Source: Variovorax paradoxus (GTDB lineage: Bacteria > Pseudomonadota > Gammaproteobacteria > Burkholderiales > Burkholderiaceae_C). From it: a DNA stretch of 64,000 nt. The DNA lies in assembly GCF_018614955.1 (NCBI RefSeq), contig NZ_JAGGNV010000008.1, positions 62,001 through 126,000 of the forward strand. The letters are read 5' to 3'. A program made the position numbers and the translations under genes. Within the stretch, counting starts at the first letter, position 1. Each line of letters starts with the position of its first letter. Under the pieces are notes generated by a model. It searched no databases and was not told where the DNA came from. It was given only the letters and a program-made list of their open reading frames with translations. Shown here in pieces: positions 34,898-46,795 of this stretch.

Positions 34898-37800
34898 GTG
34901 CGTCTCAATTCCATCAAGCTCTCCGGCTTCAAGTCCTTCGCCGAACCCACCAACTTCCTGCTGCCCGGCCAACTGGTGGGCGTCGTCGGCCCCAACGGCT
35001 GCGGCAAGTCGAACATCATGGATGCGGTGCGCTGGGTGCTCGGCGAATCGCGCGCCTCCGAATTGCGCGGCGAGTCGATGCAGGACGTGATCTTCAACGG
35101 CACCACCACGCGAAAGCAGGCCAGCCGTTCGAGCGTGGAACTGGTGTTCGACAACGCCGACCACCGCGCCGGCGGCCAGTGGGCGCAGTTCACCGAGATC
35201 GCGGTCAAGCGGGTGCTGACGCGCGACGGCAATTCCAGCTACTACATCAACAACCAGCCGGTGCGCCGGCGCGACGTGCAGGACGTGTTCCTGGGCACCG
35301 GCCTCGGCCCGCGCGCCTACGCGATCATCGGCCAGGGCACGATCAGCCGGATCATCGAATCCAAGCCCGAGGAGCTGCGGCTGTTCCTCGAAGAGGCGGC
35401 CGGCGTCTCCAAGTACAAGGAGCGCCGCCGCGAGACCGAGAACCGGCTCGGCGATACGCGCGAGAACCTCACGCGGGTCGAAGACATCCTGCGCGAACTC
35501 AACAGCAACCTCGAAAAGCTCGAGAAGCAGGCCGAGGTCGCCGCGCGCTACAACACGCTGCAAGGCGACGCCACGCGCAAGCAGCACCAGCTGTGGTTCC
35601 TGAAGCGCAGCGAAAGCGAGAACGACCAGGCGAAGGTCAAGGCCGACGCGGAAAAGGCGATCAACGATCTCGAGTCGCGCATGGCCGACCTGCGTCATAT
35701 CGAGGCCGAGCTCGAAACCGTGCGCCAGGCGCACTACGCGGCTGGCGACCAGGTCAACCAGGCGCAGGGCAAGCTGTACGAAGCCAGTGCCGAGGTCGGC
35801 CGGCTCGAAGGCGAGATCCGCTTCGTGGTCGAGGGCCGCCAGCGGGTGGAGCAGCGCCTGCTCCAGCTGAGCGAGCAGATCGCGCAATGGAATACGCGCC
35901 GCGAAGATGCCGAGGCGGAAATCGAAACCCTGGCCGGCCAGGGCGTGAACGCCGAGGAGCAGGCCGAGCTGCTGGCCGCGCAGCTGGAAGAGCACGACGC
36001 GCGCATGCCCGGCCTCGAAGAGGCGCAGCAGCGCGCGCTGGACGAAGCCAACGCGCAGCGCGCCAGCGTCGCGCAGGTGCAGCAGCAAATCCAGGTGCTG
36101 GCGGCCGACCAGCGCAACATCGAAGAGCAGAGCCGCCAGCTCACGCAGCGCGCCGAGCGCCTGCGCAGCGACCAGAACGCGCTCGCGGCGCCCGACGAGG
36201 CGCGGCTGCGCGACCTGCAGGAACAACTGGCGGCTGCGCAAGAGGCCGCGAGCGAAGCCGACGCGAGACTGCACGAGCTGCAGGAGGCCGTTCCGCAGCT
36301 CGACGACGATCGCCGCACGCGCCAGCAGGCCGTCAACACCGAAGGCGCGCGCCATGCCGAGCTGTCGGCGCGGCTCGAGGCGCTCAAGGCGCTGCAGGAA
36401 AAGGTCAAGACCGACGGCAAGCTCGCGCCGTGGCTCGCGAAGCACGGCCTCGAAGGACTGCAGGGCCTGTGGAGCCGCATCCACATCGAGCAGGGTTGGG
36501 AGAACGCGCTCGAAGCGGCGCTGCGCGAGCGCCTCGGCGCGCTCGAAGTCAGCCGGCTCGACATGGTCCGCGCCTTCGGCAGCGATGCGCCGCCGGCCAA
36601 GCTGGCCTTCTACACCCCGCCGGCTGCCGGTGCGCCGCAGGGCCAGAGCGCGCTGCCGCGTCTGTCGGATCTGCTGCGTCTGAGCGATGCGGGCCAGCAG
36701 GCCTTGCTGGTCGACTGGCTGCACGGCTGCCTGACGGCGCCGACGCTCGAAGAAGCGCTGGCGCAGCGCGACAAGCTTCAGCCTGGCGAGGCGATCTTCG
36801 TCAAGAGCGGCCATGCGGTCACCGCGCACAGCGTGAGCTTCTATGCCCAGGATTCCGAGCAGGCCGGCCTGCTGGCGCGCCAGCAGGAGATGGAAAACCT
36901 CGAGCGCCAGCTGCGCGCCCAGACGCTGATCGCCGAAGAGGCGCGCATCGCGCTGGCGCGTGCCGAAGCGGCCTACGGCGATGCGGCTTCGCGGCTCGTC
37001 ACGGCGCGCCGTGAAGCGGCGGAGACGCAGTCGCGCGCGCACGAGCTCCAGGTCGAGACGCTGCGGCTCTCGCAGCTGGCCGAGCAGACGCGCGCGCGCA
37101 GCGAGCAGCTTTCCAACGATCTCGGCGAAGTCGAGGCCCAGCTCGAGGAGCTGCAGGAAAAGCGCGTTAGCGCGGAGGCGCGTTTCGAAGAGCTCGACAT
37201 GCAGCTCGCCGACAGCCAGGAGCGCCACGCGCAGCTCGACGAGCGTGTGATCGAGGCGGGCCGCGCGCTCACCGCGAGCCGCGAGCAGCACCGCAGCCTG
37301 GAGCGCCAGGCACAGGAGGCGACCTTCGCTCAGCGCACCCTCGAAGCGCGCCGCGCCGAACTGAACCGCGCGATCGAAACCGCGACGCAGCAGACGGTCT
37401 CGCTGGCGGAGGAAGACGAGCGCGCACGCGCCGAACTGGGGCGCCTGTCCGACGCGGCCGCGCAAGCGGGCCTGCAGGATGCGCTGGCGCTCAAGCTCGA
37501 ACGCGAAACCGCGCTCGGCGCCGCGCGCAGCCAGTACGACGACCTCACGCTCAAGCTGCGCGCGAGCGACGAGCGCCGCCTGCAGCTCGAACGCGAGCTC
37601 GACCCGCTGCGCCAGCGCATCACAGAGTTCCAGTTGAAGGAGCAGGCCGCGCGCCTCGGCTTCGAGCAGTACCAGCAGCTGCTGGTCGATGCCGAGGCCG
37701 ATCTCGAAGCGATCGCGCTGTCGATCGAGACCGACAAGGTGCGGCTCACCGGCCTGCAAAGCGAGATCGACCGCCTCAACCGCGAAGTGGCCTCGCTCGG

Positions 37801-38413
37801 CGCGGTCAACCTCGCCGCGCTCGACGAACTCGCGGTGGCCAGCGAACGCAAGACCTTCCTCGATGCGCAGTCGGCCGACCTGAACGAGGCCATCGGCACG
37901 CTGGAGGACGCGATCCGCAAGATCGACGCCGAAACGCGCGAACTGCTGGGCGGCACCTTCAAGATCGTCAACGAGCACTTCAGCCGCATGTTCCCCGAGC
38001 TCTTCGGCGGCGGCAACGCCAAGCTCATGATGACCGGCGACGAAATCCTCGACTCCGGCGTGCAGGTGATGGCGCAGCCGCCCGGCAAGAAGAACCAGAC
38101 CATCCACCTGCTCTCGGGCGGCGAGAAGGCGCTGACGGCCATCGCGCTGGTATTCGCGATCTTCCAGCTCAACCCGGCCCCCTTCTGCCTCTTGGACGAA
38201 GTGGATGCGCCGCTGGACGACGCCAACACCGAGCGCTATGCCAAACTCGTGACCGCCATGAGCCGCGAAACCCAGTTCCTCTTCATCAGCCACAACAAGA
38301 TCGCGATGGAGATGGCCGAACAACTGATCGGCGTGACCATGCAGGAGCAGGGCGTTTCGCGCATCGTGGCGGTCGACATGGAATCCGCCGTGTCGATGGT
38401 CGAAGCAGCCTAG
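34898..38413 (+). CDS. smc: Chromosome partition protein SMC
   Basis: The 1171-residue protein starts at GTG 34898. Walker A GPNGCGKSN lies at residues 31-39. Long coiled-coil regions (about 170-500 and 650-1000) flank a hinge (about 510-640), and the C-terminal head has the signature LSGGEKALTAIALVFA and Walker B FCLLDEVDAPLDDAN. It organises and segregates chromosomes with ScpA and ScpB (not in the window). zipA follows 13 bases later, and ligA after that, suggesting an operon. Confidence 0.95.
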   Translation: MRLNSIKLSGFKSFAEPTNFLLPGQLVGVVGPNGCGKSNIMDAVRWVLGESRASELRGESMQDVIFNGTTTRKQASRSSVELVFDNADHRAGGQWAQFTEIAVKRVLTRDGNSSYYINNQPVRRRDVQDVFLGTGLGPRAYAIIGQGTISRIIESKPEELRLFLEEAAGVSKYKERRRETENRLGDTRENLTRVEDILRELNSNLEKLEKQAEVAARYNTLQGDATRKQHQLWFLKRSESENDQAKVKADAEKAINDLESRMADLRHIEAELETVRQAHYAAGDQVNQAQGKLYEASAEVGRLEGEIRFVVEGRQRVEQRLLQLSEQIAQWNTRREDAEAEIETLAGQGVNAEEQAELLAAQLEEHDARMPGLEEAQQRALDEANAQRASVAQVQQQIQVLAADQRNIEEQSRQLTQRAERLRSDQNALAAPDEARLRDLQEQLAAAQEAASEADARLHELQEAVPQLDDDRRTRQQAVNTEGARHAELSARLEALKALQEKVKTDGKLAPWLAKHGLEGLQGLWSRIHIEQGWENALEAALRERLGALEVSRLDMVRAFGSDAPPAKLAFYTPPAAGAPQGQSALPRLSDLLRLSDAGQQALLVDWLHGCLTAPTLEEALAQRDKLQPGEAIFVKSGHAVTAHSVSFYAQDSEQAGLLARQQEMENLERQLRAQTLIAEEARIALARAEAAYGDAASRLVTARREAAETQSRAHELQVETLRLSQLAEQTRARSEQLSNDLGEVEAQLEELQEKRVSAEARFEELDMQLADSQERHAQLDERVIEAGRALTASREQHRSLERQAQEATFAQRTLEARRAELNRAIETATQQTVSLAEEDERARAELGRLSDAAAQAGLQDALALKLERETALGAARSQYDDLTLKLRASDERRLQLERELDPLRQRITEFQLKEQAARLGFEQYQQLLVDAEADLEAIALSIETDKVRLTGLQSEIDRLNREVASLGAVNLAALDELAVASERKTFLDAQSADLNEAIGTLEDAIRKIDAETRELLGGTFKIVNEHFSRMFPELFGGGNAKLMMTGDEILDSGVQVMAQPPGKKNQTIHLLSGGEKALTAIALVFAIFQLNPAPFCLLDEVDAPLDDANTERYAKLVTAMSRETQFLFISHNKIAMEMAEQLIGVTMQEQGVSRIVAVDMESAVSMVEAA

Positions 38414-38426
38414 ACGTGCAGCGTCG

Positions 38427-39521
38427 ATGAGCAGCCTCACCGTCGCCCTTGCGATCCTCGGCGGCCTCGTACTGGCGGCCGTGGTCGGCTACAACACATG
38501 GATGTCGCGCCGCAATGCGCCGCGGCAGCCCGATGCGCAGGACAGCGACCCGCCCGAGGCTGCGCCCGCACCGGCCAGCGGCGAGGAGCCGGTGCTGCAC
38601 ATCGACCCGCATCCGATGCGAAGCAACGAGCGGCACGAGCCGCTGTTCGACCCCGACCTGCCGGCGCCCAGCGCGCTGCCGGTGCCGACGGCCGAACGCC
38701 GCGGCGGCCTCGATCCGCTGATCGACGTGATCGCGCCGATCTCCCTCGACGGCCTGGCTTCCGGCGACGCGGCGATCGCGGCCATGCCGGCCACGCGGCG
38801 CGCCGGCAGCAAGCCGGTCGCGATCGAAGGCCTCAACGAGCACACCGGCGAATGGGAGCCTGCGGCGCCCGGCCAGCGCTACGGTGCTTTCCAGGCCGGC
38901 GTGCAGCTGGCCAATCGCACCGGCGCGCTCAACGAGATCGAGTATTCCGAATTCGTCGTCAAGGCGCAGGCCTTCGCCGACGCAGTGAACGGCGCGCCCG
39001 AGTTTCCCGAGATGCTGGACGAGGTGGCGCGGGCGCGCGAGCTCGACCAGTTCGCGAGTTCGCACGACGCGCAGCTGAGCTTCGTGCTGCGCGCGCTGCA
39101 TGCGGCCTGGAGCCCGGGCTACGTGCAGCAGAACGCCGCGCGGCTGGGCTTCGTGGCCGGCATCATTCCGGGCCGGATGGTGCTGCCCGCGGGCGAAGTG
39201 GGGCTGCCGCCGATCCTCGGCCTGTCCTTCGACACCCAGGCCGCGCTGGCCGACGATCCGGCGCAGTCGGCCATCCGCGAGCTCACGCTGAGCCTCGACG
39301 TGCCGCAAGTCGACCGTGCCGAGCGGCCCTTCGAACGCATGCGCGAAACCGCCGCCACGCTGGCGCGCGAGATGGACGGTATCGTGACCGACAGCGACGG
39401 CCAGCCCTTGCGCGAAGACACCATGGACGTGATCGGCGCCGACCTTCAGCAGCTCTACGACACGCTCGATTCGCGTGAGCTCTCGGCCGGTTCGCCCTTG
39501 GCGCGCCGCCTCTTCAGCTAG
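38427..39521 (+). CDS. zipA: Cell division protein ZipA, C-terminal FtsZ-binding domain present
   Basis: The 364-residue protein has an N-terminal membrane helix (about residues 3-22), a Pro/Ala-rich linker, and a C-terminal domain (about 225-350) with the ZipA pattern PFERMRETAATLAREMDGIVTDSDG (read as ERMRETAATLAREMDG and VTDSDGQPL). ZipA tethers FtsZ to the membrane at the division site. The neighbouring smc and ligA genes fit a Burkholderiales order. It is longer than the E. coli protein (328) mainly by the linker. Confidence 0.85.
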   Translation: MSSLTVALAILGGLVLAAVVGYNTWMSRRNAPRQPDAQDSDPPEAAPAPASGEEPVLHIDPHPMRSNERHEPLFDPDLPAPSALPVPTAERRGGLDPLIDVIAPISLDGLASGDAAIAAMPATRRAGSKPVAIEGLNEHTGEWEPAAPGQRYGAFQAGVQLANRTGALNEIEYSEFVVKAQAFADAVNGAPEFPEMLDEVARARELDQFASSHDAQLSFVLRALHAAWSPGYVQQNAARLGFVAGIIPGRMVLPAGEVGLPPILGLSFDTQAALADDPAQSAIRELTLSLDVPQVDRAERPFERMRETAATLAREMDGIVTDSDGQPLREDTMDVIGADLQQLYDTLDSRELSAGSPLARRLFS

Positions 39522-41621
<2,100 letters not shown>

Positions 41622-41722
41622 CCGGGCCGGCTGCTTTACCGGGCGTTACGCGACTTCATACAAGCGCAGTCAACAAGGCCTACAACCGAACGTTGAACAA
41701 GGGTGCCGACCAGGAGTCCATC

Positions 41723-42145
41723 ATGAACAGAATTCGTCTACTCGGAACTTGCCTCGCCCTCGGCGGAGTGGCCCTGCTTGGCGGCTGCGTCGCTTACCCG
41801 GCGGGCTCCTACGGCTATTCCGAGCCCTACTACGTGGATCCGGGCCCGGCCGTGGTTCAGCCGAACGTGTATATCGACGGCAGCTACTATTCGCGGCCTC
41901 GCTATCCCTACTATGGCCGTCCCGGCTACTACGACTACGGGCCGCGCCACGGCTATGCGCATCCGGTACCGGTTCCGCGTCCAGGATTCGGCCCGCGGCC
42001 TGGCGCAGGTGCGCGGCCTGATGCGGGTGCGCGGGCCGGCGGTGGCGTGGCCGGCAACATCGTCCCGGTTCCACCAGGCCGCTCGCCGCGCGAAATCAAT
42101 CAGATGCTGACCTCGCCGGATTCCCGCAACCAGACGCCGCCCTGA
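41723..42145 (+). CDS. Small Tyr/Pro/Gly-rich lipoprotein
   Basis: The protein has 140 residues from the ATG at 41723, preceded by an AGGAG site. The signal peptide ends in a lipobox LLGGC (about residues 19-22). The mature part is rich in Tyr, Pro and Gly ([19 protein letters not shown]) and has an Arg/Gly-rich stretch, giving low complexity, as seen in outer-membrane small lipoproteins of unknown role. It lies about 100 bases after ligA and 34 bases before def. Confidence 0.7.
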   Translation: MNRIRLLGTCLALGGVALLGGCVAYPAGSYGYSEPYYVDPGPAVVQPNVYIDGSYYSRPRYPYYGRPGYYDYGPRHGYAHPVPVPRPGFGPRPGAGARPDAGARAGGGVAGNIVPVPPGRSPREINQMLTSPDSRNQTPP

Positions 42146-42179
42146 GTTCATTCGCGGCCGCGGTGGCGATAATTGCCTC

Positions 42180-42719
42180 ATGACGGTACGCGAGATTCTC
42201 AAGATGGGTGACCCGAGGCTGCTGCGCATTGCGCAGCCGGTCGCCGCATTCGACACCGACGAGCTGCACCTGCTGGTGCGGGACATGTTCGAGACCATGC
42301 ACGCCGTCAACGGCGCCGGCCTCGCGGCGCCGCAGATCGGCGTCGATCAGCAACTGGTGATCTTCGGTACCGACACCATCAATCCGCGCTACCCGGACGC
42401 GCCGATCGTGCCGCGCACGGTGCTCGTCAACCCCGTCATCACGCCGGTCGGCGACGAGGAAGAGGAGGGCTGGGAAGGCTGCCTCTCGGTGCCGGGCCTG
42501 CGCGGCGTGGTGCCGCGTTTCGCCACCATCCACTACACCGGCTTCGACCCCTACGGCGACCCCATCGATCGCACGGTAAGCGGCTTCCACGCCCGGGTGG
42601 TGCAGCACGAGGTGGATCACCTGCTGGGCAAGCTCTACCCGATGCGGGTGCGCGATTTCTCGCGCTTCGGCTACACCGAGGTCCTGTTCCCGGGCCTCGA
42701 CGCGGCCGAAGACGATTGA
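42180..42719 (+). CDS. def: Peptide deformylase
   Basis: The 179-residue enzyme removes the formyl group from new polypeptides. All three motifs are present: [10 protein letters not shown] (about 42-51), EGCLSVPG (about 99-106) and the metal-binding HEVDH (about 142-146). Length is typical. A methionine aminopeptidase gene lies a few kilobases away, the next step in N-terminal processing, though not in the same transcript. Confidence 0.95.
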   Translation: MTVREILKMGDPRLLRIAQPVAAFDTDELHLLVRDMFETMHAVNGAGLAAPQIGVDQQLVIFGTDTINPRYPDAPIVPRTVLVNPVITPVGDEEEEGWEGCLSVPGLRGVVPRFATIHYTGFDPYGDPIDRTVSGFHARVVQHEVDHLLGKLYPMRVRDFSRFGYTEVLFPGLDAAEDD

Positions 42720-42728
42720 AGTTCGAAC

Positions 42729-43133
42729 TCAGTTGTACTTGCCGCCCGTGCCGCCGATGCTGAAGCGTCCGGCACCCAGGAAGGCGACTGCCAGCGCGCC
42801 AAACAGGTACATGCCCTGCAGTTCGAGCTCCCAGCCGCCTTGTTTGTTGAGCATCCCCAGTTCCTTCATGTGCACCAGCCAGATCGCCACCAGCATGTTG
42901 ATGACCATGATCCATGCCGCGGGACGCGTGTACAGGCCGATGATCAGCAGCACTGGCGCAACGATCTCGCCGATGTAGACCAGGTAGGCGAGTGCGCCCG
43001 GCAGACCGTGCGAGGCCAGCGAGTTGGACAGGAAGCCTACTCCGCCGTTGATCTTGGCGATGCCGTGGAGCAGGATCAGGATGCCCAGTGCCAGGCGCAG
43101 AACGAGTTTGCCGGTGTCGTCGGAACGGATCAT
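42729..43133 (-). CDS. DoxX-family membrane protein
   Basis: The 134-residue protein has four hydrophobic helices and the DoxX/DoxD pattern (LRLALGILILLHGIAKINGG near the start, YLVYIGEIVAPVLLIIGLYTRPAA in the middle, with the GEIVAPVLL core). Members are linked to quinone or thiol redox functions. It ends only ten bases from the def stop in convergent orientation. Confidence 0.8.
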   Translation of the reverse strand: MIRSDDTGKLVLRLALGILILLHGIAKINGGVGFLSNSLASHGLPGALAYLVYIGEIVAPVLLIIGLYTRPAAWIMVINMLVAIWLVHMKELGMLNKQGGWELELQGMYLFGALAVAFLGAGRFSIGGTGGKYN

Positions 43134-43240
43134 GTCGAAGCCTTTCTGTTGTTAAAAACAGGGGCGATTGTGGTCGATAAGTTCGTCCCGGCGCCGCTCG
43201 ATAGCGGGTTTCGCGCAACGGCCCCGCGCCTGGGACCGTT

Positions 43241-45829
43241 TCAGGCCGCGAGCGCTTCGAGCAACTCGGTTTCGATCGCCAGCTGCGCGCGCTGTCCCTG
43301 CAGTTCCGAGCCGCTGATCAGGAAGGTGTCTTCCACGCGCTCGCCCAGGGTCGTGATCTTGGCCAGCTGCAGATTCAGGTGGTGGCGTGCCAGCACGCGC
43401 GCCACCGAATACAAGAGGCCCGCGCGATCGCTGGCCGAGATGCTGAGCAGCCAGCGCTGCGCCTTGTCGTCGGGCAGGAGGCTGATGCGCGGCTTGATCG
43501 GGAAGCTGCGCACCCGGCGCGATACGCGGCCCTTGCTCGGCGGGGGCAGGGGGCCGGCCTCGTCGAGCGTCTTGGCCAGGCCGGTCTCGACCATGTTGAT
43601 CAGGTCGCGATAGTGCTCGGGGATGAAGGTGGTGACGACCTGGAATGTGTCGAGCGCATAGCCGTTGGTGGCCGTGTGCACCTTGGCGTCCAGGATGCTG
43701 AAGGAGGACTGGTCGAAGTAGCCGCAGATGCGCGCGAACAGGTCCGGCTGGTCGGGGGTGTAGACCACCACCTGCAATCCCTCGCCCACCGGCGAGAGCC
43801 GCGCGCGGACGACGGCCGGCGTTTGCGGGTCAACCGGCACGTTCTTGTGCGGCACATGGCGCGACAACTGCATGGTGTGCCACGCGATCTCGGATGCGTC
43901 GTGCCGCATGAAGTAGCCGACGTCGAGCGTCTCCCACAGCGCCTTGTGCGCCTCGAAAGGCTGCGCATGCAGCGCGAGCTGCACCAGCGCCTCGCGCTTG
44001 CGCGCCTCGACCTCGGCGCCGGGGTCGGGCATGCGGCCGCCCAGCGCGCGCAGCGTCGAGCGGTAGAGGTCCTCGAGCAGCTTGCCCTTCCAGGCGTTCC
44101 ACACGCGCGGCGAGGTGCCGCGGATGTCGGCGATGGTGAGCAGGTAGAGGGCGGTCAGGTAGCGTTCGTTGCCGACGCGCTTGGCGAAGTCGCCGATCAC
44201 CTTCGGATCGCTCAGGTCCTGCTTCTGCGCGACCTGGCTCATCACCAGGTGCTCGGCCACCAGGAACTCGATCAGCTTGGCGTCCTCGCGCGCGATCTCG
44301 TGCTGGCGGCAGAAGCGGCGCACGTCACGCGCGCCCAGTTCCGAATGGTCGCCGCCGCGGCCCTTGGCGATGTCGTGGAACAGGGCCGCGACATACAGGA
44401 TCCAGGGCTTGTCCCAGCCGGCCGCGAGCTGCGAGCAGAACGGGTATTCGTGCGCATGCTCGACGATGAAGAAGCGCCGCACGTTGCGCAGCACCATCAG
44501 GATGTGCTGGTCGACCGTGTAGACGTGGAACAGGTCGTGCTGCATCTGCCCGACGATGCTGCGGAACACGCGCAGATAGCGCCCCAGCACCGAGGTCTGG
44601 TTCATGAGCCTGAACGCGTGCGTGATGCCGCGCGGCTCCAGCAGCATGCGCATGAAGGTCACGTGGTTCACGCGGTCGTTGCGGAACTTGCTGTCCATCA
44701 CGTGGCGCGCGTTGTAGAGCGCGCGCAGCGTGCGGGCCGAAAGGCCGTTGACGCCGATGGTCTTCTGGTAGAGCAGAAAGGTCTCGAGGATCGCGTGCGG
44801 GTCCTTGATGTACAGGGCGTCGCTCGCCACCTCGATCAGCCCGGCCCGCTCGAAGAAGCGCTCGTTGATCGGCGTCGACTCCTCGGCCTGCGGCTGCAGC
44901 CGCTCGGCGATGTTGAGCAAGAGGATCTGGTTGAGCTGCGTGACCGCCTTGGCCGCCCAGTAGTAGCGGCGCATCAGCGCCTCGCTGGACTTGCGCTGCG
45001 ACTCGCCGACGTAGCCGAAGGTAGCGGCCACGGCGGTCTGCAGGTCGAACACCAGCCGGTCCTCGCGCCGGTTGGCGGTCACGTGCAGGCGCGCGCGGAT
45101 CAGGCTCAGAAGTGCCTCGTTGCGCTTGATCTGCTGCACCTCGAAGGCCGTGGCCAGACCGTTCTTCGCCAGGTCGTCCCAGCGCTTGCCGAAGCCGGCG
45201 GCCTTGGTCATCCAGAGGATGGTCTGCAGATCCCGCAGGCCGCCGGGCGATTCCTTGCAATTGGGCTCGAGCGCGTAGGGCGTGTTGTCGTACTTCTGGT
45301 GCCGATGCCGCATCTCCTGCGACTTGGCCGCGAAGAAGGCCTGCGGGTCGATGGCGGCGACGAAGCGCTTGCGGAAGGCCGCGTAGAGCTTCTTGTCGCC
45401 TGCGATGAGGCGGGATTCGAGCAGCGAGGTCTGGACCGTCACGTCCTTCGACGCTTCTGCCAGGCATTCGTCGACCGTGCGCACGCTGGAGCCGATCTCG
45501 AGCCCGGTGTCCCAGCACCGGCCGATGAAGGCCTCGATCCGCGCCGGCTCGATGTCCGTCGCATGGTCCCGCGGGAGCAGCAGCAGGACGTCCACATCGG
45601 AATAGGGGAACAGCTCGCCCCGCCCGAAGCCGCCGACTGCGACCAGCGCGAACTGGCTGCCGAAGCCCGCATCGGCCCACAGCGCGTGCAGCGCCTCGTC
45701 GGCCAGGGCCGCCAGCTGGCGCAGCACGGTGTGGACGCTGCGCGTGGGCGCGCGCGCGCAGCGCAGCTGGTCGAACAGCGCCAGCTTGTGCGTGCGGTAG
45801 GCGTCGCGCAAGGATGGAAGGTCCACCAT
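43241..45829 (-). CDS. glnD: Bifunctional PII uridylyltransferase / uridylyl-removing enzyme
   Basis: The protein has 862 residues from the ATG at 45829 (MVDLPSLRDAYRTHK), where family similarity begins; longer frames extend into map. The nucleotidyltransferase core is GGFGRGELFPYSDVDVLLLL (66-85). The HD domain has LFHDIAKGRGGDHSELG (about 475-491). Two ACT domains lie at the C-terminus (around 685-790 and 800-862). It senses glutamine and modifies the PII protein, thereby controlling nitrogen assimilation. It lies 26 bases from the map gene on the same strand. Confidence 0.93.
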   Translation of the reverse strand: MVDLPSLRDAYRTHKLALFDQLRCARAPTRSVHTVLRQLAALADEALHALWADAGFGSQFALVAVGGFGRGELFPYSDVDVLLLLPRDHATDIEPARIEAFIGRCWDTGLEIGSSVRTVDECLAEASKDVTVQTSLLESRLIAGDKKLYAAFRKRFVAAIDPQAFFAAKSQEMRHRHQKYDNTPYALEPNCKESPGGLRDLQTILWMTKAAGFGKRWDDLAKNGLATAFEVQQIKRNEALLSLIRARLHVTANRREDRLVFDLQTAVAATFGYVGESQRKSSEALMRRYYWAAKAVTQLNQILLLNIAERLQPQAEESTPINERFFERAGLIEVASDALYIKDPHAILETFLLYQKTIGVNGLSARTLRALYNARHVMDSKFRNDRVNHVTFMRMLLEPRGITHAFRLMNQTSVLGRYLRVFRSIVGQMQHDLFHVYTVDQHILMVLRNVRRFFIVEHAHEYPFCSQLAAGWDKPWILYVAALFHDIAKGRGGDHSELGARDVRRFCRQHEIAREDAKLIEFLVAEHLVMSQVAQKQDLSDPKVIGDFAKRVGNERYLTALYLLTIADIRGTSPRVWNAWKGKLLEDLYRSTLRALGGRMPDPGAEVEARKREALVQLALHAQPFEAHKALWETLDVGYFMRHDASEIAWHTMQLSRHVPHKNVPVDPQTPAVVRARLSPVGEGLQVVVYTPDQPDLFARICGYFDQSSFSILDAKVHTATNGYALDTFQVVTTFIPEHYRDLINMVETGLAKTLDEAGPLPPPSKGRVSRRVRSFPIKPRISLLPDDKAQRWLLSISASDRAGLLYSVARVLARHHLNLQLAKITTLGERVEDTFLISGSELQGQRAQLAIETELLEALAA

Positions 45830-45855
45830 GGCAGCCCTCAGAGGCCGGGCCGGCG

Positions 45856-46680
45856 TCAAGCCGCGGTGTTGACGAAAGCGGGCGGCGGCGGGCTGCCGGC
45901 GGAGAGCGTGAGCACCTCGTAGCCGGTCTCGGTGACCAGCACCGTGTGCTCCCACTGCGCCGACAGCGAATGGTCGCGCGTGACGATGGTCCAGCCGTCG
46001 TACTGGCCGCCGCGGGCGTCTTCCTTGATGTCGCGCTTGCCGGCGTTGATCATCGGCTCGATGGTGAAGGTCATGCCGGGCTTGAGCTCGTCCAGCGTGC
46101 CGGGCTTGCCGTAGTGCAGCACCTGCGGCTCTTCATGGAAGCCGCGGCCGATGCCGTGGCCGCAGAACTCGCGCACCACCGAGAAGCCGTTGCTTTCGGC
46201 GAAGCGCTGGATTGCGAAGCCGATGTCGCCCAGGTGCGCGCCCGGCTTCACCTTGACGATGCCGTGCCACATGGCCTCGTAGGTGAAGGTGCAGAGCCGC
46301 TTGGCCGCGATCGAGGCGTCGCCGACCACGAACATGCGGCTGGTGTCGCCGTGCCAGCCGTCCTTGATGACCGTGATGTCGCAGTTGACGATGTCGCCCT
46401 TCTTCAGCGCCTTGTCGTTCGGGATGCCATGGCACACCACGTGGTTGACCGAGGTGCAGATGGATTTGGGGTAGGGGACGCTGCTTGCGCCCATGTAGTT
46501 CAGCGGCGCCGGAATCGCGCCCTGGACCTGCGTGATGTAGTCGTGCGCGAGCTTGTCGATCTCGTTGGTGGTCACGCCGGGTTTGACGTGCGGGGTCAGG
46601 TAGTCCAGCACCTCGGAGGCCAGGCGGCACGCCACGCGCATGCCGGCCACGCCTTCGGCGTCTTTGTAGGTAATGCTCAT
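45856..46680 (-). CDS. map: Methionine aminopeptidase (type I)
   Basis: The 274-residue metallopeptidase removes N-terminal Met. Metal ligands are visible in NCDITVIKDGWHGDTSRMF (Asp pair), FCGHGIGRGFHEEP (His) and the two C-terminal acidic segments TIEPMI and WEHTVLVTE. It starts at the ATG at 46680 (MSITYKDAEGVAGMR). purL begins on the other strand about 115 bases away. Confidence 0.95.
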   Translation of the reverse strand: MSITYKDAEGVAGMRVACRLASEVLDYLTPHVKPGVTTNEIDKLAHDYITQVQGAIPAPLNYMGASSVPYPKSICTSVNHVVCHGIPNDKALKKGDIVNCDITVIKDGWHGDTSRMFVVGDASIAAKRLCTFTYEAMWHGIVKVKPGAHLGDIGFAIQRFAESNGFSVVREFCGHGIGRGFHEEPQVLHYGKPGTLDELKPGMTFTIEPMINAGKRDIKEDARGGQYDGWTIVTRDHSLSAQWEHTVLVTETGYEVLTLSAGSPPPPAFVNTAA

Positions 46681-46795
46681 CCCGGAATTATCCCATCCAC
46701 CCCGCTAAAATTCAGGGTTGGCGCGGATGGCCCCAGTCAGCGGCCGCCGCCTCCTTCTCTTGATTCTCAAACGCGGCCGCCCGGCCGATCCGATC

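Noticed and set aside
34850..38440. A 1196-codon open frame on the minus strand over smc
   Set aside because: It is the mirror of the smc gene in very GC-rich DNA; the plus-strand protein has full SMC motifs, and the minus-strand translation has no recognisable domain and a biased Leu/Ala/Arg composition.
46718..46795. Using the TTG at 46718 as the purL start
   Set aside because: The extra residues are not part of the family core, and no ribosome-binding site fits the TTG. The ATG at 46727 remains an alternative and is mentioned in the purL entry.
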